Below are positions 15,737-24,293 of a stretch of DNA of 49,540 bases, piece by piece (the stretch's first letter is position 1; the number at the start of each line of letters is the position of its first letter). Source of the stretch: Candidatus Zambryskibacteria bacterium RIFCSPLOWO2_02_FULL_39_26 (GTDB taxonomy: Bacteria; Patescibacteriota; Minisyncoccia; Phycocordibacterales; DATDWN01). The notes under the pieces were generated by a model. The model saw only the letters and a list, made by a program, of their open reading frames with translations. It did no database searches and was not told the origin of the DNA. Both the position numbers and the translations under genes were made by a program. The stretch spans positions 1 through 49,540 of the forward strand of contig MHWN01000015.1 in the NCBI GenBank assembly GCA_001825395.1, read 5' to 3'.

Positions 15737-17641
15737 CTATTTCACCACAATATTATTTCCGGCTTTGTAATCAGGATCCGAGTACTGGGTAGTAACGGGA
15801 GGAATTGTTGCCCAAATTTGCCCTTCAGTGTAAGTATCAGTGGCGGTTGCGTTTATTTGAGAAAGCAAAGTCGGAGCTGAACCGATTTGATTTATGCTTG
15901 GAATAATTCCGACTTTAAATGAGACGGTTTTTGGAGACAGAGTAAATCCCACACCGGCAGATACATTCCCAATATTCCAAGAAACAGTCCGGGTGTCTTG
16001 GTTATAGTTTATTCTCTCTGAAACCGGTTGTGTTTCACCCTTCCAAATCACTCCGGTCGGCAATACCGCAGAAACTGCGACGCCGCTCAAATCGTTTGTG
16101 GTATTGGTTATTGTCCAAGTTATGGTGTAGGTTGATTCAATGTCAGCTCTAGGAGGAATCGGTCCGATATTGTTAAAGGGTCCGACGCTTCTGAAAGACT
16201 GGGAGTTAAGTTCCAGTGTTGAATTTATTTTTATAGTTACATCTTCGCTGGAAGATATGGTTGCGGAGTCAAGCCCTGACCGATCCCCAGTCATAACTAT
16301 GTGCAAATCAATATGAGGATTTTTTATTGATCTAACTAAAACTGGGTTGGTAAGTGAAACCAGAGTTAAAGAAACACTACCGCTCCCGCCCGGCGTTATT
16401 TGAAGAAGATTCTCCGTAGTGTTTTTGTCCCACAAAACAACATTATCAACTGACCTATAAAAACCGCTATCACCGACTAAGACCTTGGATCTGTCCAGAA
16501 TATTCCCGGATAAAGTGGCCTCTATTTTGGCATTTAATATTTTGTCCGGCAAGGTATTTTGCCAATTAATGGTCACTGGGGAAAATTGCCCCACCGATTT
16601 CACATTGCCTCCGCCGACGATAGTCTGCAAATCAAAGAAGGACTTGCGAATGCCGACTGTTTCAGTTTCTTCCACTAAAATCGTGTCTATGTCTGATTTG
16701 ATTTGCGGATTCTGACTGCCGACAGAAATAATAAAAGACCTGTCTTCCATATTTTGGCCTATAATGACTCCGGTGACGGAAAGCGTTTTCTTGTCGCCAT
16801 TGCGCAAGTCCCCGATGTTCCAAACAGAGTTATCGCTTAACGGCTTTATGTTGGAGCTTTTGTAGGTAAAACCGTAGGGATATTCCACTTTTACCAAAGT
16901 ATTTTTTATTGGAACGCTTGAATTTGAGGTTATATTAATTGATAGGGTCATTTGTTGTCCGGAATTTACTTCTTTCGGATATGACACGTCCAAAAGTATC
17001 GGGGATGATCCAATCAAGACATCGTAGGTTTTCTCTTTTGAAAAAATGGCATTTGATCCTTTTACTTTATACTCTATTTTGAAAGTAAAAGTTTTTACAA
17101 TATCCTTTTCACCAAAAAGCAGCGCGCGGATGGTGTAATCTTTGCTTTTTCCCTGGGCAATGGTGTCCAGACTGATTCTGTCACGAGTAATAATTCTATT
17201 TTCCTCACCGATAATCTCCGAGCCTTCCGGATATTCAATGAACAGGACAACATTTTCCAAATCAGTATTATTTCCGTTCAGAATGGAAAGTCCGATGTCA
17301 AGCTCCTCCCCTGAAGATACGGAACTTTGCGCTGTAATTTTAATATCCAAATTATCGGAAGAAATCATGTTTACCCCTCCGAAAAAAATAAATATTGCCA
17401 CTCCGAGCGACACAACAAAAAAAACCAGAGAACCTATGAGAAACTTGTTAAAGAAAGAATTATTTTTTCTTGACATCATTTCCGGTGAAAATTGAAAGGA
17501 CTTGGCCTGACCCCAACTTGTCGGGGCTTCCATGTCCAAGTTTTGCATTGAGGTTCGTTTTTCTTTCGGAATAATTTTCTCATTTCTGGAATAAAGAGTC
17601 TTTTTCAGCCGTTCTATACTGCTTTCTTCTTTGTCTGGCAT
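15737..17641 (-). CDS. Membrane-anchored protein with repeated Ig/DUF11-like extracellular domains
   Basis: About 634 residues from the preferred start MPDKEESS. A cytoplasmic N-terminal ~75 residues rich in charge precedes one membrane segment (FLIGSLVFFVVSLGVAIFIFF); the rest is predicted to lie outside. It consists of beta-rich repeats with motifs such as VVLFIEYPEGSEII, LVKVEYPYGFTY and VSAVLPTGVIWKG, resembling CARDB/DUF11 domains of surface proteins. The start at 17639-17641 is favoured over 17665 because an extended -10 box overlaps the upstream codons. Role unknown; probably cell-surface architecture. Confidence 0.75.
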   Translation of the reverse strand: MPDKEESSIERLKKTLYSRNEKIIPKEKRTSMQNLDMEAPTSWGQAKSFQFSPEMMSRKNNSFFNKFLIGSLVFFVVSLGVAIFIFFGGVNMISSDNLDIKITAQSSVSSGEELDIGLSILNGNNTDLENVVLFIEYPEGSEIIGEENRIITRDRISLDTIAQGKSKDYTIRALLFGEKDIVKTFTFKIEYKVKGSNAIFSKEKTYDVLIGSSPILLDVSYPKEVNSGQQMTLSINITSNSSVPIKNTLVKVEYPYGFTYKSSNIKPLSDNSVWNIGDLRNGDKKTLSVTGVIIGQNMEDRSFIISVGSQNPQIKSDIDTILVEETETVGIRKSFFDLQTIVGGGNVKSVGQFSPVTINWQNTLPDKILNAKIEATLSGNILDRSKVLVGDSGFYRSVDNVVLWDKNTTENLLQITPGGSGSVSLTLVSLTNPVLVRSIKNPHIDLHIVMTGDRSGLDSATISSSEDVTIKINSTLELNSQSFRSVGPFNNIGPIPPRADIESTYTITWTITNTTNDLSGVAVSAVLPTGVIWKGETQPVSERINYNQDTRTVSWNIGNVSAGVGFTLSPKTVSFKVGIIPSINQIGSAPTLLSQINATATDTYTEGQIWATIPPVTTQYSDPDYKAGNNIVVK

Positions 17642-17647
17642 GGATAA

Positions 17648-17656
17648 ATTATAACA
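17648..17656 (-). promoter_or_regulatory. Extended -10 promoter of the surface-protein gene
   Basis: On the minus strand TGTTATAAT (TG-n-TATAAT) ends 6 bp before the ATG at 17641. Transcription would begin at or beside the start codon, so the message would be leaderless. Confidence 0.5.
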
Positions 17657-17674
17657 TAAATCCAACGGAATGAT

Positions 17675-18259
17675 CTATAAATGGCTTTCTTTGATGGCTT
17701 TGTTTATTAGACCTACTATGACTGTTTTCTTCTCACCGGCTAATTCAACAAGCTCTTGGCGCCAATCACTGATATTTTTTATAAAAATATGAATTTCCTC
17801 GCTTTTAGCCACATAACCAAGTTCGTAAAGGATTCGAAGAACGAGCAAGGCTTCAAAATCTGCCAGATTTTTCTCCGGCAAATTTTGTAAAAATTCAAAA
17901 CCGCTGTCCACTGTTTCAAAAACTTCCGGATGAGTCAATTCTCCCGAAATCATTTTCATAAGTAAATCCGAAATTTGAGCCAAAATTCTTCGATGAGCTT
18001 CAGGGTAATTAAAAAAGTATGAACCCAAATCACCGACATTGGTAATTCTCCAGCCGTTTTTTCCTTTAACGCAAGAAACGGAAATATGTTGATACTCCTG
18101 AAGACTGCCTTTCAACTTTGAGGCTTGCAGTCTAGCCGAACGAGCCGAGGCCATGATAAGACCAAACTCCTTCGTTAAAATGTGTAAAAGAATATCGGCT
18201 TCGCCAAAAACTTGCCGTTTTAATATAATTCCTTCGGTGGTGTAAATGTGATAACTCAT
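17675..18259 (-). CDS. recO: DNA repair protein RecO
   Basis: 194 residues. An N-terminal OB fold (TEGIILKRQVFGEADILLHILTKEFGLI, quoted in part; SARLQASKLKGSLQEYQHI) is followed by the helical domain (RRILAQISDLLMKMISGE, FEALLVLRILYELGYV). RecO loads RecA on SSB-coated DNA with RecR. It is shorter than the ~240-residue E. coli protein and lacks a Cys4 zinc motif. The ATG overlaps the ileS stop region, giving an ileS-recO pair. Confidence 0.88.
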   Translation of the reverse strand: MSYHIYTTEGIILKRQVFGEADILLHILTKEFGLIMASARSARLQASKLKGSLQEYQHISVSCVKGKNGWRITNVGDLGSYFFNYPEAHRRILAQISDLLMKMISGELTHPEVFETVDSGFEFLQNLPEKNLADFEALLVLRILYELGYVAKSEEIHIFIKNISDWRQELVELAGEKKTVIVGLINKAIKESHL

Positions 18260-21200
18260 TATTTCAGAATTGAAACAGAAATTTTTTGCCCTTCTATGTC
18301 TATGTTATGCTTTTGTTTATCTTCTGAAAACATAATGCTAGCTACTTGAGTTGGTGTCTGAATCATTTCAAGATAGGAATTGATTATTGTTTTAATGTCC
18401 TCGCTCGTACTTACAACTAATTTTATTTTTTCGCCTGGATTTAGATTTTCAGTTTTTCTGGCATCTTGAATACCACGAATGATATCGCGCGCCATTCCCT
18501 CTTTTTTCAACTCTTCAGTTAGATTGGTATCAAGCCAAACTTCTTCTTTTATAGTTTCATTGAACTCAATTTCTTTAACATTTAGCTCATCTTTCAAAAT
18601 CTCCAAGTATTCGTTTCCAAACTTTTTACTTTTAACTTTTAACTTCCCGAGTGGCTGTCTGACTTTTATCCCTGCCTTTTGTCGAAGCTCAAGGGCCCTT
18701 GACACAATATCCCGAACTATTCTCATATTCTCAAGAATATTGGAATGAATTTTGCCTGTTTCCGGCCAGTTGCATAAATGTATGCTCTCTGGAGCGGGAT
18801 TATCTCTCACTTTCTGATAAACGATCTCAGCAAAAAAGGGTGTAAACGGAGCCATGTATTTTGCCAATTCCAGAAGCACAAATCTTGTCGTTTGCAATGC
18901 TTCTTTTTTTTCATTCAGATCATCCAACTTAAATCTTTCCCTTGATCGCCTCAAATACCAAGTTGAAAAATCGTTAATAAAATCTCTCAATGCTCTGGAA
19001 GCTTCAAATGGCTTGTATTTGTCCAGTGACTTGGTGCCAAGACTTAAAAGTTCGTTCAAGCGGGAAATTATCCACTTGTCTAAAATATTTTTGCTTTTGT
19101 CGCTCGGAGCAACAAATTCGTCCTTGTATAACTCATAAAAAGCCAGAATATTTTCAGCGAGGTTAAAAACTTTTTTTACGACATCATCAACTGTTTTTTC
19201 GTCAAAGTTTTTGGAATCTCCGGGCTGATTAACGCTATACATCCAAAAACGCAGGGCGTCTGCCCCATACTTATCCATCATTTCCCAAGGATCCACCACG
19301 TTTCCTATAGATTTGGACATTTTCTTCCCCTCCGCATCCAGAACATGGCCGAGACAAATAACATTCTTGTATGACTTGCCCTTGCCCATAAGAACACCAA
19401 TTGCGTGCAGAGTATAAAACCACCCGCGAGTTTGATCTATGGCTTCAGAAATAAAATCAGCCGGATATGGCACTTTTTTCCACAACTTTTCAAATGATTT
19501 TCCGCGTCCGTCCGCGTCTAGTCTGCGCTTGTCTGCATATTGAGCAAAAGGCATGGCTCCGGAATCAAACCAAACATCCAAAACTTCTTTGACTCGAGTA
19601 AGTGGTTCGCCTTTTTCATTTTCTAACTCAACTGTGTCAATAAATGGACGATGCAAATCTAGCTCAAAATTTTCGTTGTGAGGCATTGGACTAAATGACA
19701 GTTCTTTTACTTCTCCAGTATTTAACATTTGTTCTTCAATAAAATCATTGTCACCCGACCAAGAAGATATTTTTTTCAGAAACCATAATGGATTACCGTG
19801 GGAAATGATAAGAAAATTCTTCTCTTTGTATTTGCTTTCTATTTCATAAATAAAATCGCCAATTCTTTTCCTAACAAAAGTTACGTCCTTTTCGTTATAC
19901 TCGTGAAGCCTTTCATCCTGAATAACCGCTTCCCGACTTAAGCCGAGCTCTGTTCGAACAATTTCAGCCGTTTCTTTTGTTCGTAAAAATGGTGATGAGA
20001 ATATCAGATCTATTTTTTTTGATTTTAATTTTTCTCCTCCCAATATAGCTTCACTTTTCCCTTTATCCGTTAAATGATTGTTTGGGTCACCTTTCGGATC
20101 AAGTATGTGCTTGGCATTATCTATTGCTTCCCCGTGGCGCATGACAAAATACTTGTTTCCGGATTTCTTAGTAAGTTTCTTAAGCTCATCTAGGCTTCCG
20201 ACCACAGTTTTGTTACCGTTCTTGTTTGTCCAAATAGGTAGTGGGGTCCCCCAATACCTTTCACGAGAAATAGCCCAATCTTTTATTTCTCGAAGCCATT
20301 CGCCAAACCTGCCCTCTTTTATGTACTCTGGTTCCCAGTTTATTTTTTTGTTTTCCTCGACTAACTCATGACGCAATCTTGACATGGCAATATACCAGGA
20401 GTCACGGGCATAGTAGATAAGCGGCGTGTGACACCTCCAGCAAAACGGATATGCATGCTCGTATTTTTCTTTTTTGAACAGGAGTCCTCGCTTGGCTAGG
20501 TCTTTAATAATATCCACTGCTAAATCTTCGTCCCTGACAAACCTTCCTGAAAGAAAACCTGTCCCGGAAATAAATTTTCCCGCCTCATTAACCAAGTGAG
20601 ACTTCGGCAAACCAATTTTCGTACCAAGCTCAAAATCATCTGGACCATACATAACAGCTGTGTGAACTATTCCTGTACCATCTTCAGTATTCACAAAGTC
20701 CGCTTTGTAAACTTTATATGCTTTTTCGAAAGCAGATGGATTTTTATCTTTAAACTTATCTTTTAGAAAAGGGTAAAGTGGTTCATATTCAAGACCAACA
20801 AGATTTTTCCCTTTCATTTCTTTAACAATAGAATATTCGTCACTTGGAAAAACGGCAGATAGTCTTTCTTTTGCAAGAATAAATCTCACCAAATCTCCAG
20901 TACCCATATCTTTTTTCTCAATTTCGACATACAAAATATCTGGATTTACAGCTAAAGCCAGGTTGCCCGGCAAAGTCCAAGGTGTTGTCGTCCAGGCTAA
21001 AATTGATGTGTTTTTTCTGCCAGCAATTCTAAATTCAACTGTGACAGAAAGGTCTTTTACATTTTCATATCCTTGAGCCAACTCGTGAGAAGATAGAGCT
21101 GTACCGCAACGAGGACACCACGGCAAAACTTTATAGTCTTTATATAAAAGTTTTTTCTCGTTTACAGTACTTAAAATGTTCCAGACAGACTCAATGTATG

Positions 21201-21699
21201 AATTCTCATAAGTTATGTAAGGATTTTTCTGATCAATCCAGTAACCCATTCTGTCAGTAAATTTCTCCCACAAATCAACATATTGCCAAACGTTTTCCTT
21301 GCATTTTTTGTTGAATGCTTCAATGCCGTAACTTTCTATTTCCTTTTTCGATTTCAGACCGAGCTCTTTTTCCACTTGAAGCTCAACCGGCAGTCCGTGA
21401 GTATCCCACCCACCCTTTCTGCGCACGTGAAAACCCTGCATCGTTTTGTAACGAGGGATAACATCTTTAAAAGCCCGGGCTTCCAAGTGATGAATTCCAG
21501 GTTTGCCATTTGCCGTCGGTGGACCTTCATAGAAAACGAACTCACCTTTTGGAGCTTTCTTATCAAGAGTTTTTTGGAAAATTTGATTCTTATTCCAAAA
21601 TTCCAGTATTTCTTCCTCTGTCGTAGCTAGCGCCTTATTTGATTTATTGCTTCCGCTTTGCTTTGGCGAAAAGGATTTATCTTCTCCTTTCTTATTCAT
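18259..21699 (-). CDS. ileS: Isoleucyl-tRNA synthetase with inserted histidine-phosphatase domain
   Basis: 1146-residue class I synthetase. The HIGH signature is GKPGIHHLEA (residues ~66-74), the CP1 editing domain is near 235-400 (AWTTTPWTLPGN, DGTGIVHTAVMYGPDD) and the KMSKS loop is at ~793-797. Cys pairs WCPRC and FCWRC suggest zinc sites. Between RYWGTPLPIW (~481-490) and DLHRPFID (~681-688) lies an extra ~160-residue module with histidine-phosphatase signatures: VMRHGEAIDN (catalytic His ~522), SSPFLRTKETAE (~568) and ISHGNPLW (~633). Other IleRS have only a short segment there. recO follows with overlap. Confidence 0.95.
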   Translation of the reverse strand: MNKKGEDKSFSPKQSGSNKSNKALATTEEEILEFWNKNQIFQKTLDKKAPKGEFVFYEGPPTANGKPGIHHLEARAFKDVIPRYKTMQGFHVRRKGGWDTHGLPVELQVEKELGLKSKKEIESYGIEAFNKKCKENVWQYVDLWEKFTDRMGYWIDQKNPYITYENSYIESVWNILSTVNEKKLLYKDYKVLPWCPRCGTALSSHELAQGYENVKDLSVTVEFRIAGRKNTSILAWTTTPWTLPGNLALAVNPDILYVEIEKKDMGTGDLVRFILAKERLSAVFPSDEYSIVKEMKGKNLVGLEYEPLYPFLKDKFKDKNPSAFEKAYKVYKADFVNTEDGTGIVHTAVMYGPDDFELGTKIGLPKSHLVNEAGKFISGTGFLSGRFVRDEDLAVDIIKDLAKRGLLFKKEKYEHAYPFCWRCHTPLIYYARDSWYIAMSRLRHELVEENKKINWEPEYIKEGRFGEWLREIKDWAISRERYWGTPLPIWTNKNGNKTVVGSLDELKKLTKKSGNKYFVMRHGEAIDNAKHILDPKGDPNNHLTDKGKSEAILGGEKLKSKKIDLIFSSPFLRTKETAEIVRTELGLSREAVIQDERLHEYNEKDVTFVRKRIGDFIYEIESKYKEKNFLIISHGNPLWFLKKISSWSGDNDFIEEQMLNTGEVKELSFSPMPHNENFELDLHRPFIDTVELENEKGEPLTRVKEVLDVWFDSGAMPFAQYADKRRLDADGRGKSFEKLWKKVPYPADFISEAIDQTRGWFYTLHAIGVLMGKGKSYKNVICLGHVLDAEGKKMSKSIGNVVDPWEMMDKYGADALRFWMYSVNQPGDSKNFDEKTVDDVVKKVFNLAENILAFYELYKDEFVAPSDKSKNILDKWIISRLNELLSLGTKSLDKYKPFEASRALRDFINDFSTWYLRRSRERFKLDDLNEKKEALQTTRFVLLELAKYMAPFTPFFAEIVYQKVRDNPAPESIHLCNWPETGKIHSNILENMRIVRDIVSRALELRQKAGIKVRQPLGKLKVKSKKFGNEYLEILKDELNVKEIEFNETIKEEVWLDTNLTEELKKEGMARDIIRGIQDARKTENLNPGEKIKLVVSTSEDIKTIINSYLEMIQTPTQVASIMFSEDKQKHNIDIEGQKISVSILK
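18610..18650. repeat. AT-rich heptamer-like repeat inside ileS
   Basis: Iterated ACTTTTAACTTTTAACTT words encode the low-complexity peptide KLKVKSKKF near the IleRS C-terminus. A similar word array occurs in the non-coding stretch before the HIT gene at about 31.6 kb. Confidence 0.35.
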
Positions 21700-21796
21700 A
21701 AAGACATATTATCATTTCCAGTCACTTTTTCCAAAAAACACAGAATGCCCAATACCGTCCATGCTCATACATACTTATATATACTTATATATCTTT

Positions 21797-21836
21797 CATA
21801 CATTATAATGATGCTATAGCACTATTATAATGTATG
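21797..21836. repeat. 40-bp palindrome downstream of the PaaX/Cas2-like gene (copy 1)
   Basis: Near-perfect palindrome (18 of 20 arm positions pair), with arms starting CATACATTATAAT and centre TGCTATAGCA. Positions 21798-21836 are identical to 22489-22527 on the other side of the gene. Each arm contains TATAAT. It lies between the ileS start and the stop of the PaaX/Cas2-like gene. Confidence 0.85.
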
Positions 21837-21861
21837 GATGGAAATAAATTTATCCCCAACT

Positions 21862-22428
21862 TTATTGTATATTAAAGTTATTCCTAAATTTTTTGTCATT
21901 TTCTATTGAATCCGCAATAATGTACAAAAGATCCTTCCCAACTCTGAAATCGACTTTTAACAAATTCACTAAGTCTTCGCAGGGATGGGGATAAATCCAA
22001 ACACTATCCTGCAATCTTAGGAAACCGATATTCATCAAAGTTAACCTAATCTTATTTCTTAAAGATTTTCTGCTTTCTGGTATATCAAATACCAACATCC
22101 TCCATTTTTTATCCCATTTTCTCGGCTTATCTATTTTCCAATCAGTCATTTCCAAAAACTCTAGTTTTGCTTCCCCTTTTTTTGTTAATTCTAAAAAACC
22201 ACTTCTGTTACTTAGTAATCCCTTATTTATCAGACGATTTTTAGAGGCATAAATTATCTCCTTTTGTCTTTTTCCAGGAATTATCCCAAGTGATTTTAGA
22301 TATCTAATAGAATTTGGAGCCAAAATAGCCAAACTTAAAAGGCCAGCGGTTTTTACAGATGTTAGAATAGCCTTTTGGATATTTTCTTTTCGTTTCCTTT
22401 TTCTTAATGAGTTTTCAATAATTCCCAT
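21862..22428 (-). CDS. PaaX-like protein: winged-helix domain plus Cas2-fold C-terminus
   Basis: 188 residues. A basic N-terminus (RKRKRKENIQKAIL) leads to a winged-helix-like region with a beta hairpin (LINKGLLSNRSGFLELTKKGEAKLEFLE, quoted in part). The C-terminal half, KWRMLVFDIPESRKSLRNK...LRLQDSVWIYPHP, is the Cas2-like ferredoxin fold seen in PaaX-type repressors and Cas2. No cas1 or CRISPR array is nearby, so a DNA-binding regulator is more likely than spacer acquisition. Identical palindromes flank it on both sides. It stands alone between argS and ileS. Confidence 0.72.
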   Translation of the reverse strand: MGIIENSLRKRKRKENIQKAILTSVKTAGLLSLAILAPNSIRYLKSLGIIPGKRQKEIIYASKNRLINKGLLSNRSGFLELTKKGEAKLEFLEMTDWKIDKPRKWDKKWRMLVFDIPESRKSLRNKIRLTLMNIGFLRLQDSVWIYPHPCEDLVNLLKVDFRVGKDLLYIIADSIENDKKFRNNFNIQ

Positions 22429-22460
22429 ATAATTAAATTTGCTTTATCGCTAGATATATT

Positions 22461-22474
22461 AATTGATATATCAA
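22461..22474. promoter_or_regulatory. 14-bp palindrome in front of the PaaX/Cas2-like gene
   Basis: ATTGATATATCAAT is a perfect inverted repeat about 33 bp before the start codon at 22428, between the large palindrome and the gene. It is a candidate operator, probably for autoregulation. Confidence 0.4.
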
Positions 22475-22488
22475 TATTATAATATACA

Positions 22489-22527
22489 ATACATTATAAT
22501 GATGCTATAGCACTATTATAATGTATG
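22489..22527. repeat. 39-bp palindrome upstream of the PaaX/Cas2-like gene (copy 2)
   Basis: Base-for-base identical to 21798-21836. It sits 61 bp before the start of the PaaX/Cas2-like gene and 19 bp after the argS stop codon. It may serve as operator, argS terminator hairpin, or end of a mobile cassette. Confidence 0.85.
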
Positions 22528-22545
22528 CGGCAATATAAAATTTTA

Positions 22546-24204
22546 TCACATTCTTTCAGGAACTTTAATACCAAGTAAGTTAAGTCCGGTTGTCATTGTT
22601 TGAAGAAAGGCGTTAGTTAAAACTAACTTATAAGGAGAAGTTTTGTCAGTCTTGTCAATTATTTTGTGAGTGGCGTAAAATGAATTGAATTCCCCAGCCA
22701 GGTCAATAAGATGGGTGGCGATATGATGAGGTGCATATTCCCTTCCAGCTTTTTCTACAACATTTGGAAATCTTTCAAGTAACTTCTCTAAATTCGTCGT
22801 CTGCCATCCACTTGGACATCGGATGTCCAAGTGGATGGCAGAAGGCACCTTTGACACTTTAGCCTTCTCCAAGACTGAGCTTGCTCGAACAGCACTGTAT
22901 TGCAGGTATGGACCGGAATCCCCTTCAAACGAAATGGATTTATCAAAATCAAAAATAATATCTCCGCCAATGGCCTGCCTTAGTATTGAGTACTTAATCG
23001 CCCCAATTGCTACAACCTCCACCGTCCCCTCAATGTCAAGGGGCATCCTTGATACTTCTTCTCTACTATTCATTTTCTCCAAAACCTTCTCTTTGACTTG
23101 ATTAATAAGTGATTCAGCTGAAATAATCGTTCCAGTTCTGGATGACATCTTGCCGGTTGGCAGTTTAAGCATTCCGTGAGATAGGTGATGCAATTTGCCT
23201 TTAAGTTCTGGGAACACCTCTCCAATTGCCACTTCCACTACATCAAAAAAGGAGTCTTGTTCGTTTCCTGTTATTGTAACGGATTTATCATAACTCCATT
23301 TTTCTTTTTTAATTTTTGCCAGGCCCAGCTCTTTTGCTTCGTATGTTGGAAGTTTTTCCTTGGTCAAAAATACTCTAGTATGGGTTTTTGGTTCAAAATT
23401 TTCACCCTTGAAAACAACAGCACCGTCGCTTTCTTCAAAAACCGTTCCTATATTTTTTAAAACCAGCTCCTTGCCAACATCCCCCGATTCGCTTTCATAA
23501 AAATGGTAATCAAAATGACTGTCTAATTTTTCATAAACAGACCCAAAAAATTCCAATGAGGTTTTCCTCCCGTTTTCATATGATTTATTTATTTCTGCAT
23601 CAGATTTATCATAAATTTTTTTATTTATTTCCAGTATTTCGGCAATTACTTTTTCATCACTCTCACCCGCCTTATGGCCATATGCATATGCCTGTTTTAG
23701 ATCAATCCCTTTTTGTATAGCCCAGACAGCTTCAGCAATATGTAGCCCAACATCACCGTGATACGAGCATGTCTTAACTTCTGCTCCATTTGCCTTGACT
23801 ATTCTTGCCACAGATTCCCCAATGGTATTGTTCATTAAGTGACCGATATGAAATTCTTTGAAAGGGTTCGGTTGGGTATGTTCAACAAAAATTTTCTGAT
23901 CTTTTAAGATGTTTATTTTTTCTAGAGGTTTTGGCTCAAAATATTCTTTATCAAAAAAGAAATTGATAAATCCTGGTGGAACTGCCTCAATTCTCAAACT
24001 TGGAAGCTCGGCTTCCAAGTGACTGACGATTTCTTTTGCTAAATCAAGAGGTTCCTTGGAAAGCTCCTTGGCATAAGCCATAGCCACATTAGTCGTCAAA
24101 TCCCCCATTTCAAAATGTGCCGGATAATCCAAAATAACCTTTGGATTTTTTATTCCCAAATTTAGTAAAATATTCTTAATTTTCTTCTCTAATACATCTT
24201 TCAT
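22546..24204 (-). CDS. argS: Arginyl-tRNA synthetase
   Basis: Class I synthetase; ~552 residues from the preferred start MKDVLEKKIKN (ATG at 24202-24204). The track's longer start adds 25 residues with no family likeness. The HIGH motif is FHIGHLMNN after EHTQPNPFKE, and the KMSK-like loop is LPTGKMSSRTG. The DALR anticodon domain closes the protein (SGPYLQYSAVRASSVL to KVPERM). Three palindromic DNA elements lie inside the frame; the largest encodes AIHLDIRCPSGWQ in a linker of the anticodon domain. It is divergent from dfrA. Confidence 0.95.
   Translation of the reverse strand: MKDVLEKKIKNILLNLGIKNPKVILDYPAHFEMGDLTTNVAMAYAKELSKEPLDLAKEIVSHLEAELPSLRIEAVPPGFINFFFDKEYFEPKPLEKINILKDQKIFVEHTQPNPFKEFHIGHLMNNTIGESVARIVKANGAEVKTCSYHGDVGLHIAEAVWAIQKGIDLKQAYAYGHKAGESDEKVIAEILEINKKIYDKSDAEINKSYENGRKTSLEFFGSVYEKLDSHFDYHFYESESGDVGKELVLKNIGTVFEESDGAVVFKGENFEPKTHTRVFLTKEKLPTYEAKELGLAKIKKEKWSYDKSVTITGNEQDSFFDVVEVAIGEVFPELKGKLHHLSHGMLKLPTGKMSSRTGTIISAESLINQVKEKVLEKMNSREEVSRMPLDIEGTVEVVAIGAIKYSILRQAIGGDIIFDFDKSISFEGDSGPYLQYSAVRASSVLEKAKVSKVPSAIHLDIRCPSGWQTTNLEKLLERFPNVVEKAGREYAPHHIATHLIDLAGEFNSFYATHKIIDKTDKTSPYKLVLTNAFLQTMTTGLNLLGIKVPERM
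22800..22842. repeat. 43-bp perfect palindrome inside argS
   Basis: Two 21-bp arms (TCTGCCATCCACTTGGACATC and complement, one base longer than quoted text allows to repeat) around a single G. It is in frame and encodes IHLDIRCPSGW. No stop codon is created. Confidence 0.9.
23034..23054. repeat. Palindromic element inside argS, related to one in recJ
   Basis: TGTCAAGG, 5-nt loop GGCAT, CCTTGATA. The 19-nt core TGTCAAGGGGCATCCTTGA is identical to a core in recJ (30184-30216, minus strand). Both are read in the same frame and give VSRxxLD. Confidence 0.65.
23998..24020. repeat. Palindromic element inside argS (N-terminal part)
   Basis: 10-bp arms ACTTGGAAGC/GCTTCCAAGT around TCG. It is read as HLEAELPSL, in the same frame relation (HL-D/E-x-x-x-PS) as the 43-bp palindrome further downstream in the same gene. 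Confidence 0.6.
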
Positions 24205-24293
24205 TCGTATCATGCGCTCAAATTCGTAATATTCGTATAATAGCATTGACCTCACTCTTTTTAAAGAGTAGTATCGCACCAGAGGAGTTTGGA

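Noticed and set aside
21470-21500. CACTTGGAAGCC in ileS as another palindromic element
   Set aside because: It encodes the conserved HIGH region (HHLEA) with no extra residues. Similar only by chance.
21797-22527. CRISPR locus because of the Cas2-like protein and repeats
   Set aside because: Only two palindromic copies 690 bp apart with a gene between; no repeat-spacer array, cas1 or other cas gene.
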